DNA from: Rhynchonema sp. JSB1_4
Taxonomy: Eukaryota > Nematoda > Chromadorea > Monhysterida > Xyalidae
DNA: 64,000 nt
Reading direction: 5' to 3'
Assembly: GCA_030248065.1 (NCBI GenBank)
Contig: JASAMV010003635.1
Span: 62,001-126,000, forward strand
Part shown: piece after piece, positions 21,703 to 33,900 of the stretch
Layout: every line of letters starts with the position of its first letter
Position numbering within the stretch: the stretch's first letter is position 1
Translations under genes and position numbers: made by a program
Notes under the pieces: generated by a model
The model's database searches: none
What the model saw: the letters and a program-made list of their open reading frames with translations, nothing else
Told to the model about the DNA's origin: nothing

Positions 21703-24331
21703 TCAAACAACTGAAGTTTGTTGTTGTACTGCTTCATTTTGCTCTTCATTTCCTTCAGCCTGTTGTTGTTTTTCCAACTTCCGTTTCTCTCGCACGTATA
21801 TCATATCAGAAAAACACAAGTGCGTCACGTATAGGCATATCGCCTGAAACATTAATTGCGTTAGTGTGGTCAAGCCTTTAAACTTGGTGATCGGCCCTGT
21901 CCAGCCCGGCCTTTTGTGATTTTTTGAGCGACACTTGCTGAAAAACCCAGAATAAAAAACCTCTGTGGTGGTGGAAATCAGTTATAGTTCAACCACGAGC
22001 TCATGAGACGCTTTTTTGAAGTTGGCTTGTGCGGATTCAATAATGTTCAGGTGCCACGTATTTCGGAAATGAGAGAAAGAGAAACGCACGTATTTTTTAC
22101 CAAAAACTATGTTCATAAAAACTGAGAACTAATGAACTCAAGTTCGAACAGGTGCATACAGTATGTTTAAAGTACCAGAGTTTTCCATTTGGAGCTTTTC
22201 CATATAGACTCCACCATCCCAGAAGCACAATTTGGATAAAATACTTCCCAAAGCAAGCTGGGCTAAGCAGTTCCGTTGGCCTTGTTGGTTGTATCTGGGT
22301 AAACCATTATTTTGAAAATGCCTAATTTCCACCATTTTTAGCTAGAGCCCCGAGGGGGGCGGCAAGTGGAAAACTGCGGCACCAACCAAGACAATATGCC
22401 GAACAATGTGTAGCCCATGTGTGCTAGGACTGGGCACGCCAATTGACGATAGATGCCCAACAAAAGCAGTGCATCGAACAGAAGATCAACAGCCGCGCAG
22501 ACACCAACGACGGTAAAGAAAAGAGTGAACGCGGCTGAAAAACGGCCATATCAGTATAGTCCAGCCACGAGCTCATGAGACGACTTTTTTAAAGCTTGCT
22601 TGGCCAGATTTAAAAATGCTCCTGCTACACTGTGCTTTCGCAAACAAAAGAACGAGACTGGGCCGAGAGACATGATGACAGCTGGCTGACCTCAATTTGT
22701 TGCGTGCTGACGCGAACAGCCATTGCTATGTTGAACAGCCATGTTCAACACACAAATGTTTTGGGAGTCAAAAGGGATTTACGCTCCGAGGTGGAGAGCG
22801 TTTCTTTAAAAAAATACGTGCGTTTCTCTTTCTTTCATTTCCGAAATACGTGGAACCTGAACATTATTGGATCCGAACAAGCCAACTTCAAAAAATTCGT
22901 CTCATGAGCTCGTGGCTGGACTATACGTGCAAACTATAGCGCGACGACGGCATGGCTGTGTAAATGAGCGCGAAGAAATAAACACAGGGTTCCTAGCCAC
23001 AATTGGACAGCGTGACAGGTGTGTTGACCACAACAGACATCCGGCTGTGTGTTCACAGGCAGTTGCGTTGACAACATCAGTATGAGCCGTCAATGCGTGC
23101 ACTTACATTCTAACTGTTGAACATGTGCCACAATTAACAGCACGATCGCCCATGGCAATTTGACGCAAATCTGAAACATCAACAATGTAGTCATGCACCT
23201 GCTTCGAGTCGCAGTTTTGGAAGTGTTATATACATACTTTCATAGAAATGCTGATACCAATTAAAGGCAATGCGCCAACACGAGCCCGATTTCAGAGGTG
23301 GTGTGCTCAGGGTTGGGCAAAAAACGTTTTTTTCCAAAAAATCGTTTTTTTTTAAAAACGTTTTTTTAAAAAACATTTTTTTTAAAACGCCCAGATGACC
23401 AAAATATGCCACCAAAAAATTGGAAAACGCTCATGTTGGGAAGAAAACGTGGTTAAATGAAGTAATTCTATGTGTTCTGAGGCAAAATAAACGGGTTTCA
23501 ACCCTTTTCTAGCGAGTTGCTAAGATCCCATATCAGACAGGCATCATGGGACCAACTTTGGCCGGGGTCATCATTGAAAGTCAAACTCCGTATATCGACG
23601 TATCTCGACAAAGTGAAATTTGGTCGAAAATTTTTTGAAAAAAATGGGACAAAAAATTGATTTTCCTTGATAATCAGGGTACTTTCCCTGAAAAATCAGG
23701 GAAAATCAAGGAAATTCAGGATTAAAAAAAACGAAAAACGACCCAGGCGTTTTTTTTTAAAAAAAAACGTCTTTTTTTTTAAGAAAAAAACGCCGTCGTT
23801 TTTTTTGCCCAACCCTGGGTGTGCTTACAAAAGGAGTAGAAAGAGAAAATCATCATGCACCACGTTGTATATTCTACAACGCGTAACTTTCCCAAATCAG
23901 CTGCCATGTACTGTATGAATGTTTCACTAATCTGAATCTGAAACCTCCGAAATTGGGGCACGTGTTGGCGTAGTGTTACTATGCAGCATCAAGTTGTCTG
24001 TGCCCCGTCCGGTCTGGCAGGTTAATCAGTGTTTGACCTCTTCAACGCTTTTCGCTTTTCTTTCTTTTCTCCGCTTTTCGAAACTTTGAGTTGCATCGGG
24101 TGCAAGACCAAAACTAAAAAAGGGGCCTGGCCACGGACGAAACATTTTGCTGAAAAAGGCAATGCAGTACATTGAAAGTTGGCTCACCCCGATGTAGCCC
24201 ACCAATAAGCCAGCTGTGCGACTACGTATGCAGCATAGAAATTTCGTATTATCCTTCATGTCATCCAATGAAACATCAGCCGATACAGTGGGCGGCTGAG
24301 CCACATCAACAGCGGCGGATTGGATATTCAT
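21703..24331 (-). CDS. Four-transmembrane protein, nematode DUF7027-like
   Basis: Four minus-strand exons with closing phases: 24331-24188 (starts MNIQSAAVDVAQPP), 23170-23107, 22534-22383 and 21843-21703, total 166 residues. After a 30-residue polar N terminus comes FLCCIRSRTAGLLVGYIG, then hydrophobic segments at PWAIVLLIVAHV, FTLFFTVVGVCAAVDLLF, and MGYTLFGILSWLAICLYV. The tail is charged and Gln/Glu-rich. A CC-x-x-R-T start before the first helix and four helices in about 130 residues match the general plan of small nematode DUF7027-type membrane proteins, but this is by pattern only. Two acceptors are GATGTTTCAG or AATGTTTCAG. The introns carry a 371-bp TATAGTCC MITE (12 bases or so before exon 3) and a nested hAT-like insertion (23308-23817). 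Confidence 0.65.
21983..22115. repeat. 5' fragment of the TATAGTCC MITE
   Basis: TATAGTTCAACCACGAGCTC followed by the family interior (GTGCGGATTCAATAATGTTC and the GAAAGAGAAACGCACGTATT block), ending without the second half. It is a truncated copy in the last intron of the four-transmembrane gene. Confidence 0.6.
22555..22925. repeat. TATAGTCC foldback-ended MITE, copy 2
   Basis: A 371-bp element with terminal inverted repeats TATAGTCCAGCCACGAGCTC at both ends. The interior is in opposite orientation to copy 1 at 12736. Its left end lies close to an exon acceptor of the four-transmembrane gene. Confidence 0.75.
23266..23976. repeat. GCCAACACGAGCCCG element, interrupted by a hAT-like MITE
   Basis: The left end (GCGCCAACACGAGCCCGATT near 23272) and right end (complement of CTACGCCAACACG near 23973) match the intact 185-bp element at 56316-56500. 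The interior (GAAAATCATCATGC, ACGCGTAAC) is also shared. The 510-bp element at 23308-23817 is inserted within it, so this is a dated nest: the GCCAACACGAG element came first. Confidence 0.65.
23308..23817. mobile_element. Nonautonomous hAT-type element, 510 bp, copy 1
   Basis: Begins CAGGGTTGGGCAAAAAACG and ends CGTTTTTTTTGCCCAACCCTG. It is flanked by a perfect 8-bp duplication GGTGTGCT at 23300-23307 and 23818-23825. CAGGG-type inverted ends plus an 8-bp duplication are the hAT signature. There is no transposase frame. The copy at 51556-52065 is the same length and nearly identical in sequence. Confidence 0.88.
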
Positions 24332-24601
24332 CTGAATTCAACAATTCTTCAACAACAGCAACAACAAGCCAGGCAGTATCCATCTTGCCCATTTATGAAA
24401 TAGGCGTCTAAAAGTTTCAAAATCAAACGAAAAGACCACAGTTGTACGCTATGATGATGCATTTCGTGTGACTGATTGCCGAAACACGTTGCGCGCACAG
24501 AAGACCGCGAAGAACAAGCACTCTACATATATTGTATGTTTCGTTAGTTTTTCATTGCACTCTTCCAGTTCTCGTAACAGTCGTGTTCTATTCATTTTCT
24601 G

Positions 24602-24822
24602 GGTGGAATTTTCGAAACGTCGTAAACAGGCGTTGGGGTATAAAGATCGGCGTATAGCTTGGTCGAAAGTCCAGTCTTTCTGAGCTCCGCGTAAACATAA
24701 AACATGTAGGTATACCACCAACGTGGAATGTTTCATGTTTACACCGAACTTTCGATCGACCTTCACACGGAGTTTTACGCCCAGAGAGCCAACTCTTGTG
24801 TGCCCGTTTCGAAAACTCCACC
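24602..24822. repeat. Foldback with GGTGGAATTTTCGAAAC ends
   Basis: Left GGTGGAATTTTCGAAACG at 24602 pairs with GTTTCGAAAACTCCACC ending at 24822. Internal words (TATAAAGATCGGCG, TTTACACCGAACTTTCG) and a central ATGTTTCA match the fuller copy at 45346-45579. Confidence 0.55.
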
Positions 24823-25517
24823 GTCAGTTTCGAATAATTTGGCTGTGTTTGACATGAACCCTCATGATTTTTCATGGTGTTCGTTGTTTGCAAATGTTCT
24901 CTCCCAAACTCACGGATTGCCCCCACACACATGCTGTTGGGGATGACGCAATACGTATGCGCATAAAGTTGAAAAAGGTGCGTGACTTATGATCAAAACT
25001 TCAATTAATACCCTTGACAGTTAAAATCAGTTATTGTCAGACTAACGCCCGAACATAAGTCAAATACTGACAATTGACCAAAGATCTGAAAGAATTGGTT
25101 TGCCCTTTGTTAATTGAACTTCGTGAGGCAGACATTAACGATTCGATTGTTTGGCCTTTTGCAGCCGGAAACAATCAAGTGCAACCAATGAACGCAGTGA
25201 ACAGCTTTTGCGTTTGCGTGTGTACACGACAAAGTGTTGTTAAGAAATATTTCTTCAAACGTTTAATTTAATTCCACCTTTACACCTTATTCCTTTGATA
25301 GGATACGCACACAAACACCAATAGTTTCACACCTGTGCATACATACAGTATGTATGTTAAAAGTATATCTTGACCTGGCTGTGGTTTTGGTTTTATCCAC
25401 CTGATTTTTATTGCCCCTCTACATTTACCTGCAGGAATAAAATAATAAAATTGCGATTAATTTCTGGCAATTTTACACAAAATTTCTGACACATGTTGCT
25501 CAAATACAGGTGCACAG

Positions 25518-26241
25518 CAGGGTTGAAAAAAAAAATTTTTTTATTAACGAGCTTTTTTTTTTAAAAAAAAATTTTTTTTTTTGATTTTTTTTTGACGAAA
25601 ATTTTTTTTATTAGAAAAAGTGTTGCAAACGACGTTTCAGGATAAATGAAATCGATGCAACATATTTTTCAAAAATTGAAAAATTTTCGCCTGAGACCCA
25701 ACTTGTGTGGTGACACCCGGTAGCATTGTGCAGATTCTATGGAATCCTACCAGTCTGAGGTTGATGTTCACTAACGATGTACTCTAATGTATGGTAGCAT
25801 GCCGTACAATGTATTTTAATGCATCTAATGCCGTATATCTGATATACGAGCATCAAAATATCGATTACAGCCCAAATCTTGCGCGTCAGATCGACTTTGC
25901 GCGCCCGGTTTTGCACCAGACCTATGTATATACATGTGTAGTAGCATGCAGTGGTACATTATCGGTGCCACATCACTATAAAAGACCATCCCCGCGCATC
26001 CCTGTACGGATTTGGGGACAATACAGGGCGCCGCAGGCGCGATTTTGGAAAAATTGTCCCGTCCACAGAAAAAAAGTGCCAATTTTTTGCCTCGAAAAAG
26101 GCCATTTTTGGAGATTTCAGCCCATTTTGGGCAACTTTTTTTTATTAAAAAAAAAGCAAAATCTGAGTTTCAAAAAAAAAAATTTTTTTTTAAAAAAAAA
26201 ATTTTTTTAATTAACCACTTTTTTTTTTTGAAACAACCCTG
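25518..26241. mobile_element. Nonautonomous hAT-type element, 724 bp
   Basis: Begins CAGGGTTGAAAAAAAAAA and ends with GAAACAACCCTG. It is flanked by a perfect 8-bp duplication GTGCACAG (25510-25517 and 26242-26249). Sub-terminal TTAATTAACC / TTATTAACGAGC words pair weakly. The interior is unrelated to the 510-bp copies and has no transposase. Same superfamily ends, different family. Confidence 0.85.
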
Positions 26242-26895
26242 GTGCACAGTGATAGCCGTGTCACCCGGGCAAACGCCGTGCAGTGGGTCATACAGTACAA
26301 TCAGGTGAAGGTGATTTAACCAATCCAGTAAAAGTGATCACAACATTTTTTCTGTATGATGACTGTCAAACCATAAACGGACTTTGGATGTTTGTGCAAA
26401 TTACACCCAAAACAGGTTAAGTTTGCGTATGAACTGTACCCTCCCAATGTTCACAGCCACCAGCCACTGGGTTTGTTTGCGCAAAGATCGTGTGTTTTCA
26501 AATCGGTATTGCGGGTACTTTATATAAACGCGCACGCAAATCTTAATAGATGGTGCCCACGTACGTTTATATGACTGTATCATAATCTTCACATAGCGTA
26601 CCCAAATGACGGTGCAAATAAAATAAAACAATAGCCGCTGATGCGATGCACGCATCTTTACAAGGATACCGCATAATTTATGTATCGTGTCTCGAGTCAT
26701 TTTGTTTTCGAAAATTAGTGACGGTGTGGTATTATCGGCAAAGCACACCCGCACTGCAGTCTGCAGATATCCGGACCCATTCTGTTGTACCTGTGCATCT
26801 GCCTTCGGGGTGCATGAGTAAGTGCACGATTACCCAAAATAATGTACACAATATACCTAAATGGTCGGTGCGCAAAGTGCGCTAGAAAATTCATG

Positions 26896-27257
26896 TATAG
26901 TCCAACCACGTGCTCATGAGACGACTCTTTAAAGCTTGCTGATAGATTCAAAAATGCGCCGGTTACACGTGTTTTCGCAAACAAAAGAAAGAGATTGGGC
27001 CGAGAGACATGGATGACAAGTTCCAGCTGGCTGACCTCAATTTTGTTGCGTGCTTACGCGAACAGCAACGTCGTTCAACACACAAATGTTTTGGGAGTCA
27101 AAAGGGAATTTACGCACCGAGGTGGAGAGCGTGTTTTTTAAAAAAATACATGCGTTTCTGTTTCTTTCATTTCCGAAATGCGTGGAACCGGGACATTATT
27201 GGATCCGTTCAAGTCGATTTCAAAATAGTCGTCTCATGAGTTCGTGGCTGGACTATA
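26896..27257. repeat. TATAGTCC foldback-ended MITE, copy 3
   Basis: A 362-bp element with TATAGTCCAACCACGTGCTC at the left and the complement of TATAGTCCAGCCACGAACTC at the right. Its interior orientation is the same as copy 2 (22555). Intergenic. Confidence 0.75.
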
Positions 27258-27989
27258 CGCGCGCCTTATCATGCAGGCATATCGGCATGGGTAAACAACC
27301 ATGAGCTCATCTTGTCATTGTAAGATATCAGGTGTGCATCAAACCAGGTCAATAACGTGCACATCTGCTGCGCTGAATAAAGTACCACCAGCGACACGTG
27401 CCTGTGCTGCCTGACTGCGCATGCACGTAGTTTGCGAGCTATTTTTCGGTACCAGCGGTAACTATTGAAAAAATGAGAACCATTTTTGCTGTGATACCCA
27501 ATATCTACCAATGACCAACCCCAGCCGATAATAGAACACCCTCTCCCTATACCTTTTGAAAACAATGCGCAATTCACGCCTCATTATAGTGTAGCCGCGC
27601 TTGTGTCAGCGTTCGGCCGCGAAATGAAACACTTTCAAATGCGATCATGGTCCACTAGAATGTGGATTTTTGAAAAATCTTCGCGGTGTTTCATGTGTAA
27701 TTTGCATCTGTATATGTTTTGGAGAGTGATAAAATACACAGTTTAGAATATGACTGCGCTATTCCTCAGGCAATATTTTACAACAATTCAAATTTCTCCC
27801 AAATTAGGGCAATTTGAATAAAAATAAAGCTCTATCGAGTATTGTGCAAATCCGTTGTTTCAACCTCACGCACAAATTGCAGCTCTGGCTCGCTGAGATC
27901 ACTATTGTCGACATGACGTGACCCAGTGCACTGGCGGCGCTAAATTTTTTCATTTTTGTTTAAAATTCACTTCACAGAGAAATTCCGCG

Positions 27990-30900
27990 ATGGATGTTCA
28001 CTCAATCAACTTTCTGGTGCTGTTGTCTGCAATTAGTGAGTGTCACACGTTTTTTAATTTTTATTTTTGTTCGGTTAAAAAGCGGACGGTATATCACATT
28101 TTTTCCTGGAAGTGACTTTGATTAGTTGATTCGTCTCACCATGTCAATAAAGAATAAAGAATAAAGAATAATCAAAATCAATACACAACTAAATTACGCA
28201 GTTGGCCAAGTGTGGGGCCATCCCGGTCACGAGGACGAGACAGCGACGAAGCCCGAACCGAATCTGGCTGCTGCAATTCCAGAGGAGATCGTGGTTGCTT
28301 TCCTTGATCGCCTGATTCAGCAAGGCCAAATGGAGATCACCAAAGGTGCCATACAACAACAAATCGAGTTCTTCAAACAGGTCCAGCCGGACTACGCGAA
28401 GGAAATGGAGAAACAGCCAATCGATAAACTCGCATATCACACAGGTTCGACACGGCCGAGTGGTGTTTGGTTTGGTCGGGTACAAGTATGGACGGGGTTC
28501 GAACCTCGCTTGAAGACAGTTGCTCTGAAGACTGTTTCTGAACGCTCACATTTCGTCAACTGGAACAACTTGACACGAGACCTCAAGCAACAAGAAAATC
28601 TGAAAGTCCATTGACATGCTGGCATCACTGATATTTCTGACCGAAAGTTCACATTCAAAACTTTTCAGTGATGCGACAACGGGCACAGTCAATGTACAAG
28701 CCGCCGACCGGCAACAAGTTCCTGGACATGTTGCAACGCAATGGCGTGCCAATTATTGCCAACTTTACGGGACTCGAACAGACACTGAATCCGGAAAAGA
28801 GAAAAGTTTGTGGATATATTTCCATAAAAACTGATTTGACAAGACTGAATGATTGATCTGTGTATTGACATTGCAGGAAGAACAAAGAAAGCAGCTTGAA
28901 AAGGGCACGCAGAAGATGGTGTATGGCGTGCTGAAGCGGGTCCTGGGACAGGTAATCACGAATCACGAGATCATATCAATTAGTCCAAGCGACCACGACA
29001 CGACAAGGCACGGGCGATCTTTGTTTGAACCGAGTCTTGCGCAGTAATAAATAGAAAGTTGCTTGTTATGTGCAGCTTGCAAGGCAAGTTTTTTTACTCT
29101 GAGCCAAACCATTGCTGCAGATCTACATATCGCAAAATACGGTTATACCAAGCGAAGGTCGCCTTTGTCTTGCCGGAGCCTTGGTCGTCGTCGCACTGCA
29201 GTCGATGCTTATATTGGTCGCACAATGGCCATATAAGAATTCATCAAATCAATCCTGATTTTCAAGTTCAGTCACTCTTAACCACTGTGCTATTTGTGAT
29301 TCTCACAAAACATTTTCAGCCAAAAATAATCTAGCAGATCAACCACGTTGCCGCAGGTCTGAAACATTCTCTTTACTACATGCTTTGTGTGCGATCACGC
29401 AACGCAACGTCATTGCCCCGTCACTTTCCCTCTTTACGAATCAGGAAAAAAAATTGACCAATTCTTATAAAGTCATTGTGCGACCAATACCTCACCGGTT
29501 TTCAAGTTTCCTGTTACAGAACAATTGTAGTAACAACCGAGCAGTATAAAGGCATTGATGCCATAAAGAAACTGGTCGTCCACCGGGGTTGCAGGTGTAT
29601 CCGCCGTTGTTCCAAAACGAGATCGACCCACCCGATGGTGCCGAACGCGTTGTGATCCCAACACCGATCCCGCCGAATGCCGTGCCACCCGGTCATGCAC
29701 AACAGGCCGAACTGGCGCGACTGCTCGCGCAACAACAGCTGCACGCGCAGCAATTGGGTACGACGGGGACGGTATAACAGACGTATAATAGTACATTTAT
29801 AGATTTATTCCCTGTGCTTACACACCGCAGGAATTGTTTCTAACGAGACAAGTGAAGGCTTATGTTACGTCGTCAACGTTGATCTTGTCACGTCAAGGTG
29901 TCCAACTGTGTTCAGAATAGCCAGATACTGAATCTCCAAAATTTTCATAATCAAGACTCCAATCCCCATGTTTTCAGGCATCCCACCACCGAATCCCAAT
30001 CAAGGTCTTCGCATAGGTTCCAGCCACGACGTGCGTGGTGCAGAGAATGTGTTGTTTCGTCCCGACCGTGCCAGACCGAATCGGGCGTCGGTGCGGAGTT
30101 CCAGTACCAGCCGGCCGGGTCCGTTTGGCGGCCAGACGCTGTTCGATGTTGGTTTTGATTTGGCTAATGCTGTTGTGGTCAACGCAACTGCCTATACAAT
30201 TCGTGGATATGTTGCTGGCTGTTGTCCTCTATGCAACACGCGTCGGATGCTTGCGCAAGCAAACTTACAGCGCGACGACACAAATGCAAAAAAAGTGCAG
30301 CGCGATGAAATAAATACATGCTACATGGTACACTTGGATAGCGAGAGTCCTTGCATTGACGACGAGACATCCTGCCACGATTGTACGAAGCACAGAGGCA
30401 TTTGCGATGACAACAAGCCCGTTGACTTAGATGAAGTCATTGTTGCTGTTTGGCTATTTTGTTAAGCTTGCCTTTCCTTCTGAAACGTCAGCTTTATCTG
30501 ATCATCAACAGCTGACATGATATTCATTTTCACGTTCCTCTCAATGGAGCTTAAACATTTCAATTTAAAAGTGTCAATTTTTAACCTGATGTTTCAGCAA
30601 CTGCGCAACCGCGGTGGCGTGCCGTTGTCAGCGGGCAATGTCGACTCGGTGCTTCCCCACCTCCGTGGCACGCCACCTCCCTTCTATCACACCACCGCTT
30701 CCCCGATCTTCCCCAATCCTCAACGACCAGCCACACTGACGAGCCCCGATCACCCACTGGCCAACGAAATCGCCAGCTCGTTGGCACAACGGGGTGTGTA
30801 CATGTCACCGCAGGCTGTGCAGGCGTATTTGCATCGATTGACCGTGCAAAGTCAGCAGGTCAGCCGGATTTGGGTTTTTCTTACTTTTATTTTTTAATAG

Positions 30901-33900
30901 TTTATGGGCACAATCGCCATAATTCGCATTATTCTGCCTAACGCATCGCTATACCACGTTGATGGCAGCTCCCCATTTGCTGACCTCTCTCAGGGATGGG
31001 CGGTTAGTTGACGGCTGCTGAGATGTGGCTCGCCCGCCGTGAGCCCATGCAAAAAACAGGTGTCGAATACGGCCTATAGTGCTGTGGTCAAATAAAGTCG
31101 TCAAACCACATCTCGCGCTCAGTTGCGGCTCATGTATTATTGCTTGACTTGACGACAGTGCTATTAGCCGTCGAATACTGCTTAGCCAGACGGGACGGGG
31201 GTGCACACAACGCGTTTTTTATGGTTTTTTGTCCAGTCGATTGTTTGCAACGATTGTTCAAAAGCCAATCGTAACTTCAGGCACAACAACAGTTGGCAGT
31301 TCAAGCCCAGCCACAGCTCCCCCTCATTTCCAAACCAGAAGTGCCCACAAACGTTGCGTCCGGGATATTGCCAAATGGGCAAACGTGGGAGTCCCTGGTT
31401 CATCAGCCGATCGGAAGACCGCGACCGAAAATCACGAGGTCGAGGGACAAGTGAGTTTTTGTTAAGTACAAACATCGTTTTTCTTCTCTTTATTTTCTTT
31501 TCGAAAATAAAATAATAAATGATAGTTATTCAAAACAATTCCTGTCCTATTAGCGTTCTAACTGACGCGAGCAATTCACGCGAGCGCGAGGTGCTCAGAC
31601 AGGTCGAGGCCACTGTTGACCAAGAGCAACAGCCACTTGAACAATTCCGAAACCGATCGCCTTTCGAAGCCGCGCTCGAACGAGTTTGATGACAAATCTT
31701 GTTTATATTTTTGTTATAAATCTGTGAAAAAGAGAATAATACTTAAAATTTCATTGGTATTTCCAGATGAAATCGTCGAATTTGCCGCCAGCACCGGCGT
31801 CTGGTGCTAGTCTGGACCCGATCCCGTTCTCAACCGTGTCGTACCCAACAGAATCGGTCACAGTCAGGAGGGTGGAGGATGCGTCGGCTGAGGCGCATTC
31901 GGTTTGTAAAACACTGGACACAACAAACAAACAAACAGCTCGTTACTTTTTTAATTGCGCCTAAAGTTACAGAGCACCCTGTTCATTTTATTATCCGCAC
32001 ACTCATGGCAGGTATGCAGACTTTCGAACTGCACTGATGTTTTACACAGTCGTTACATAACATGACATGTTGAGCGACCGATAAGACACGTTTTCAGTTT
32101 TAGTATTATAGACCCGTGCCTACGAGCCCGCGTGGTTTGAGCCGGCTATAATACCCGTTCCTTTTTGGAACAGTTGTATCATTCTTGACACAAATGGGCG
32201 GCTTATATTTTATCCGTGTACTTGCATCACCCAGGTATTGGTCGCACAATGACCACATGAGAATCCATCCAAAACTTTTCCTGAATTGACAAGCCAGGAA
32301 ATTCAAATTGACATTGCGCGGCAGTGTGTAAAAATAATCACACACACAGTATGCAGTGAACGAAATGTTTCAATGGTTCAAGAGGTGGTTGCACGGCTGG
32401 TTTATTTTCAGATGAAAATGTTTTGCAAGAAGTACAAAGTTTTGCCCAGCCCAGATTTGTTAGTCGTTTGGTGATACTGTTTCTTTTCATTGATCCCGTG
32501 TAATTCTAATTGAAACGCCCGGAATTTAAAAAAAAGAAGTACAAATAGCTTAGTGGTTAAGTGTGGCTCAGCCTTGCAATCCTGATAATCAAGGTGGTTT
32601 TGGATGGATTCTCATATGGTCATTGTGAGACCAATAGTTGACCAACCTCTCGCCAACTTGTGCCTCATTTTCTCGCACATTCTGCCGCTGATGTTTTATG
32701 CAGCGTTTATATACCATTTCGTGTTGCATGGCAGGACACTCAGTTCCTGTTTTAGTATTATAGACCCGTGCCTACGAGCCCGCGTGGTTTGAGCCGCGGC
32801 TATAATACCCGTTCGTTTTTGGAACAGCTGTGTCATGTTTGACACAGCTGGGTAGCATCTCGCTTTATCTCGCCGTTAAAGTTTGCCCTCTTTATATGTA
32901 TAGGTAGCGGCACTTTTTATGATGGAATTCTCTATATATTTTGGATATTTCACCGCTAGGTAAGCCACGATCGATTGTGGTGCCTGTCTCCCATCCTAAC
33001 ACTCTGGAATCTATCACTAATGTTTCACACGCAACCTGTGACACGGTGCCAAATATTGGCATGCTGATGTTTCTGCTAAGAATGTAGTGGATTTGGGTTA
33101 TTTTAGCATTGTATGACTGAATTCGCTGAACAGCAATGTCTTTGTCTGTAGACAGTGCATGTGCAACAAGAGAGATTTTCAGCCAGCATTTGCTTATCCA
33201 AAACGGCCAGAAACGATTACTTGTTGCAATAATACGTGAGCGAATGATTGGACTGCTGCGCCCGTACTTTCTGCATCACTATTGTTGAGGATACCAAAAA
33301 AAGGGAAATAAACGAAGCCAAAAAATAGCACATTAGAGTGGAAAAAGCGCTCCATATCCCGAATCCTCAATAATCTTTACCAATGGTAGAGTCGCCGACT
33401 CAAGTGGTCAACTCTCATTGTCAACTCAAGCAGCCCTAAACTATCGCGAGAAATTATATACACGAGAGTCAACGATCTGAGTTGGCGACAGCGCACTATA
33501 ATCCATAATCTTCAATTATACGCACAGGTTGCGGCGCGTCGGCTGAACGCTCTGCGTCGCATGCACACCAGCAAACAGTCGATCAATCCACTGAATCGAT
33601 CCCGATCCCGATCTCGACTGCAGCCTCGTCCCGACACAATACGAACGACGGACAGTCCGGTCGTGCGGGAGACGTTGGAAAGGCGACAGTTCGGTCGGCC
33701 GAGATTGATGGTGACCCGGACAGCGACGTCGCCGATTGCAACGAGTGGGGAACGATTCCAGAACTACATCCGACCGGCCGATTTTGTGCAGCCGAGAGTC
33801 GCAAAGGTGTGAAACATCTGTTCTGTCAGCTTCACGTTGGATATTGTTATCAGGAGCTTAAATTATGAAATGCCTTGCTAGGTATAGGCCTCCCGCCGGC

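Larger units (their letters stand above)
24332..27989. other. 3.7-kb gene-poor stretch dominated by repeats
   Basis: Apart from the repeats listed separately (24602-24822, 25518-26241, 26896-27257) I see no supported exon. The region also carries several short inverted repeats and an AT-rich segment before the next gene start at 27990. It holds the upstream regions of two divergently transcribed genes (four-transmembrane protein to the left, secreted 707-residue protein to the right). Confidence 0.4.

Noticed and set aside
28483..28510. GGTTCGAACC word as a tRNA B-box
   Set aside because: No A-box at proper spacing and no cloverleaf could be drawn in intron 2 of the 707-residue gene.
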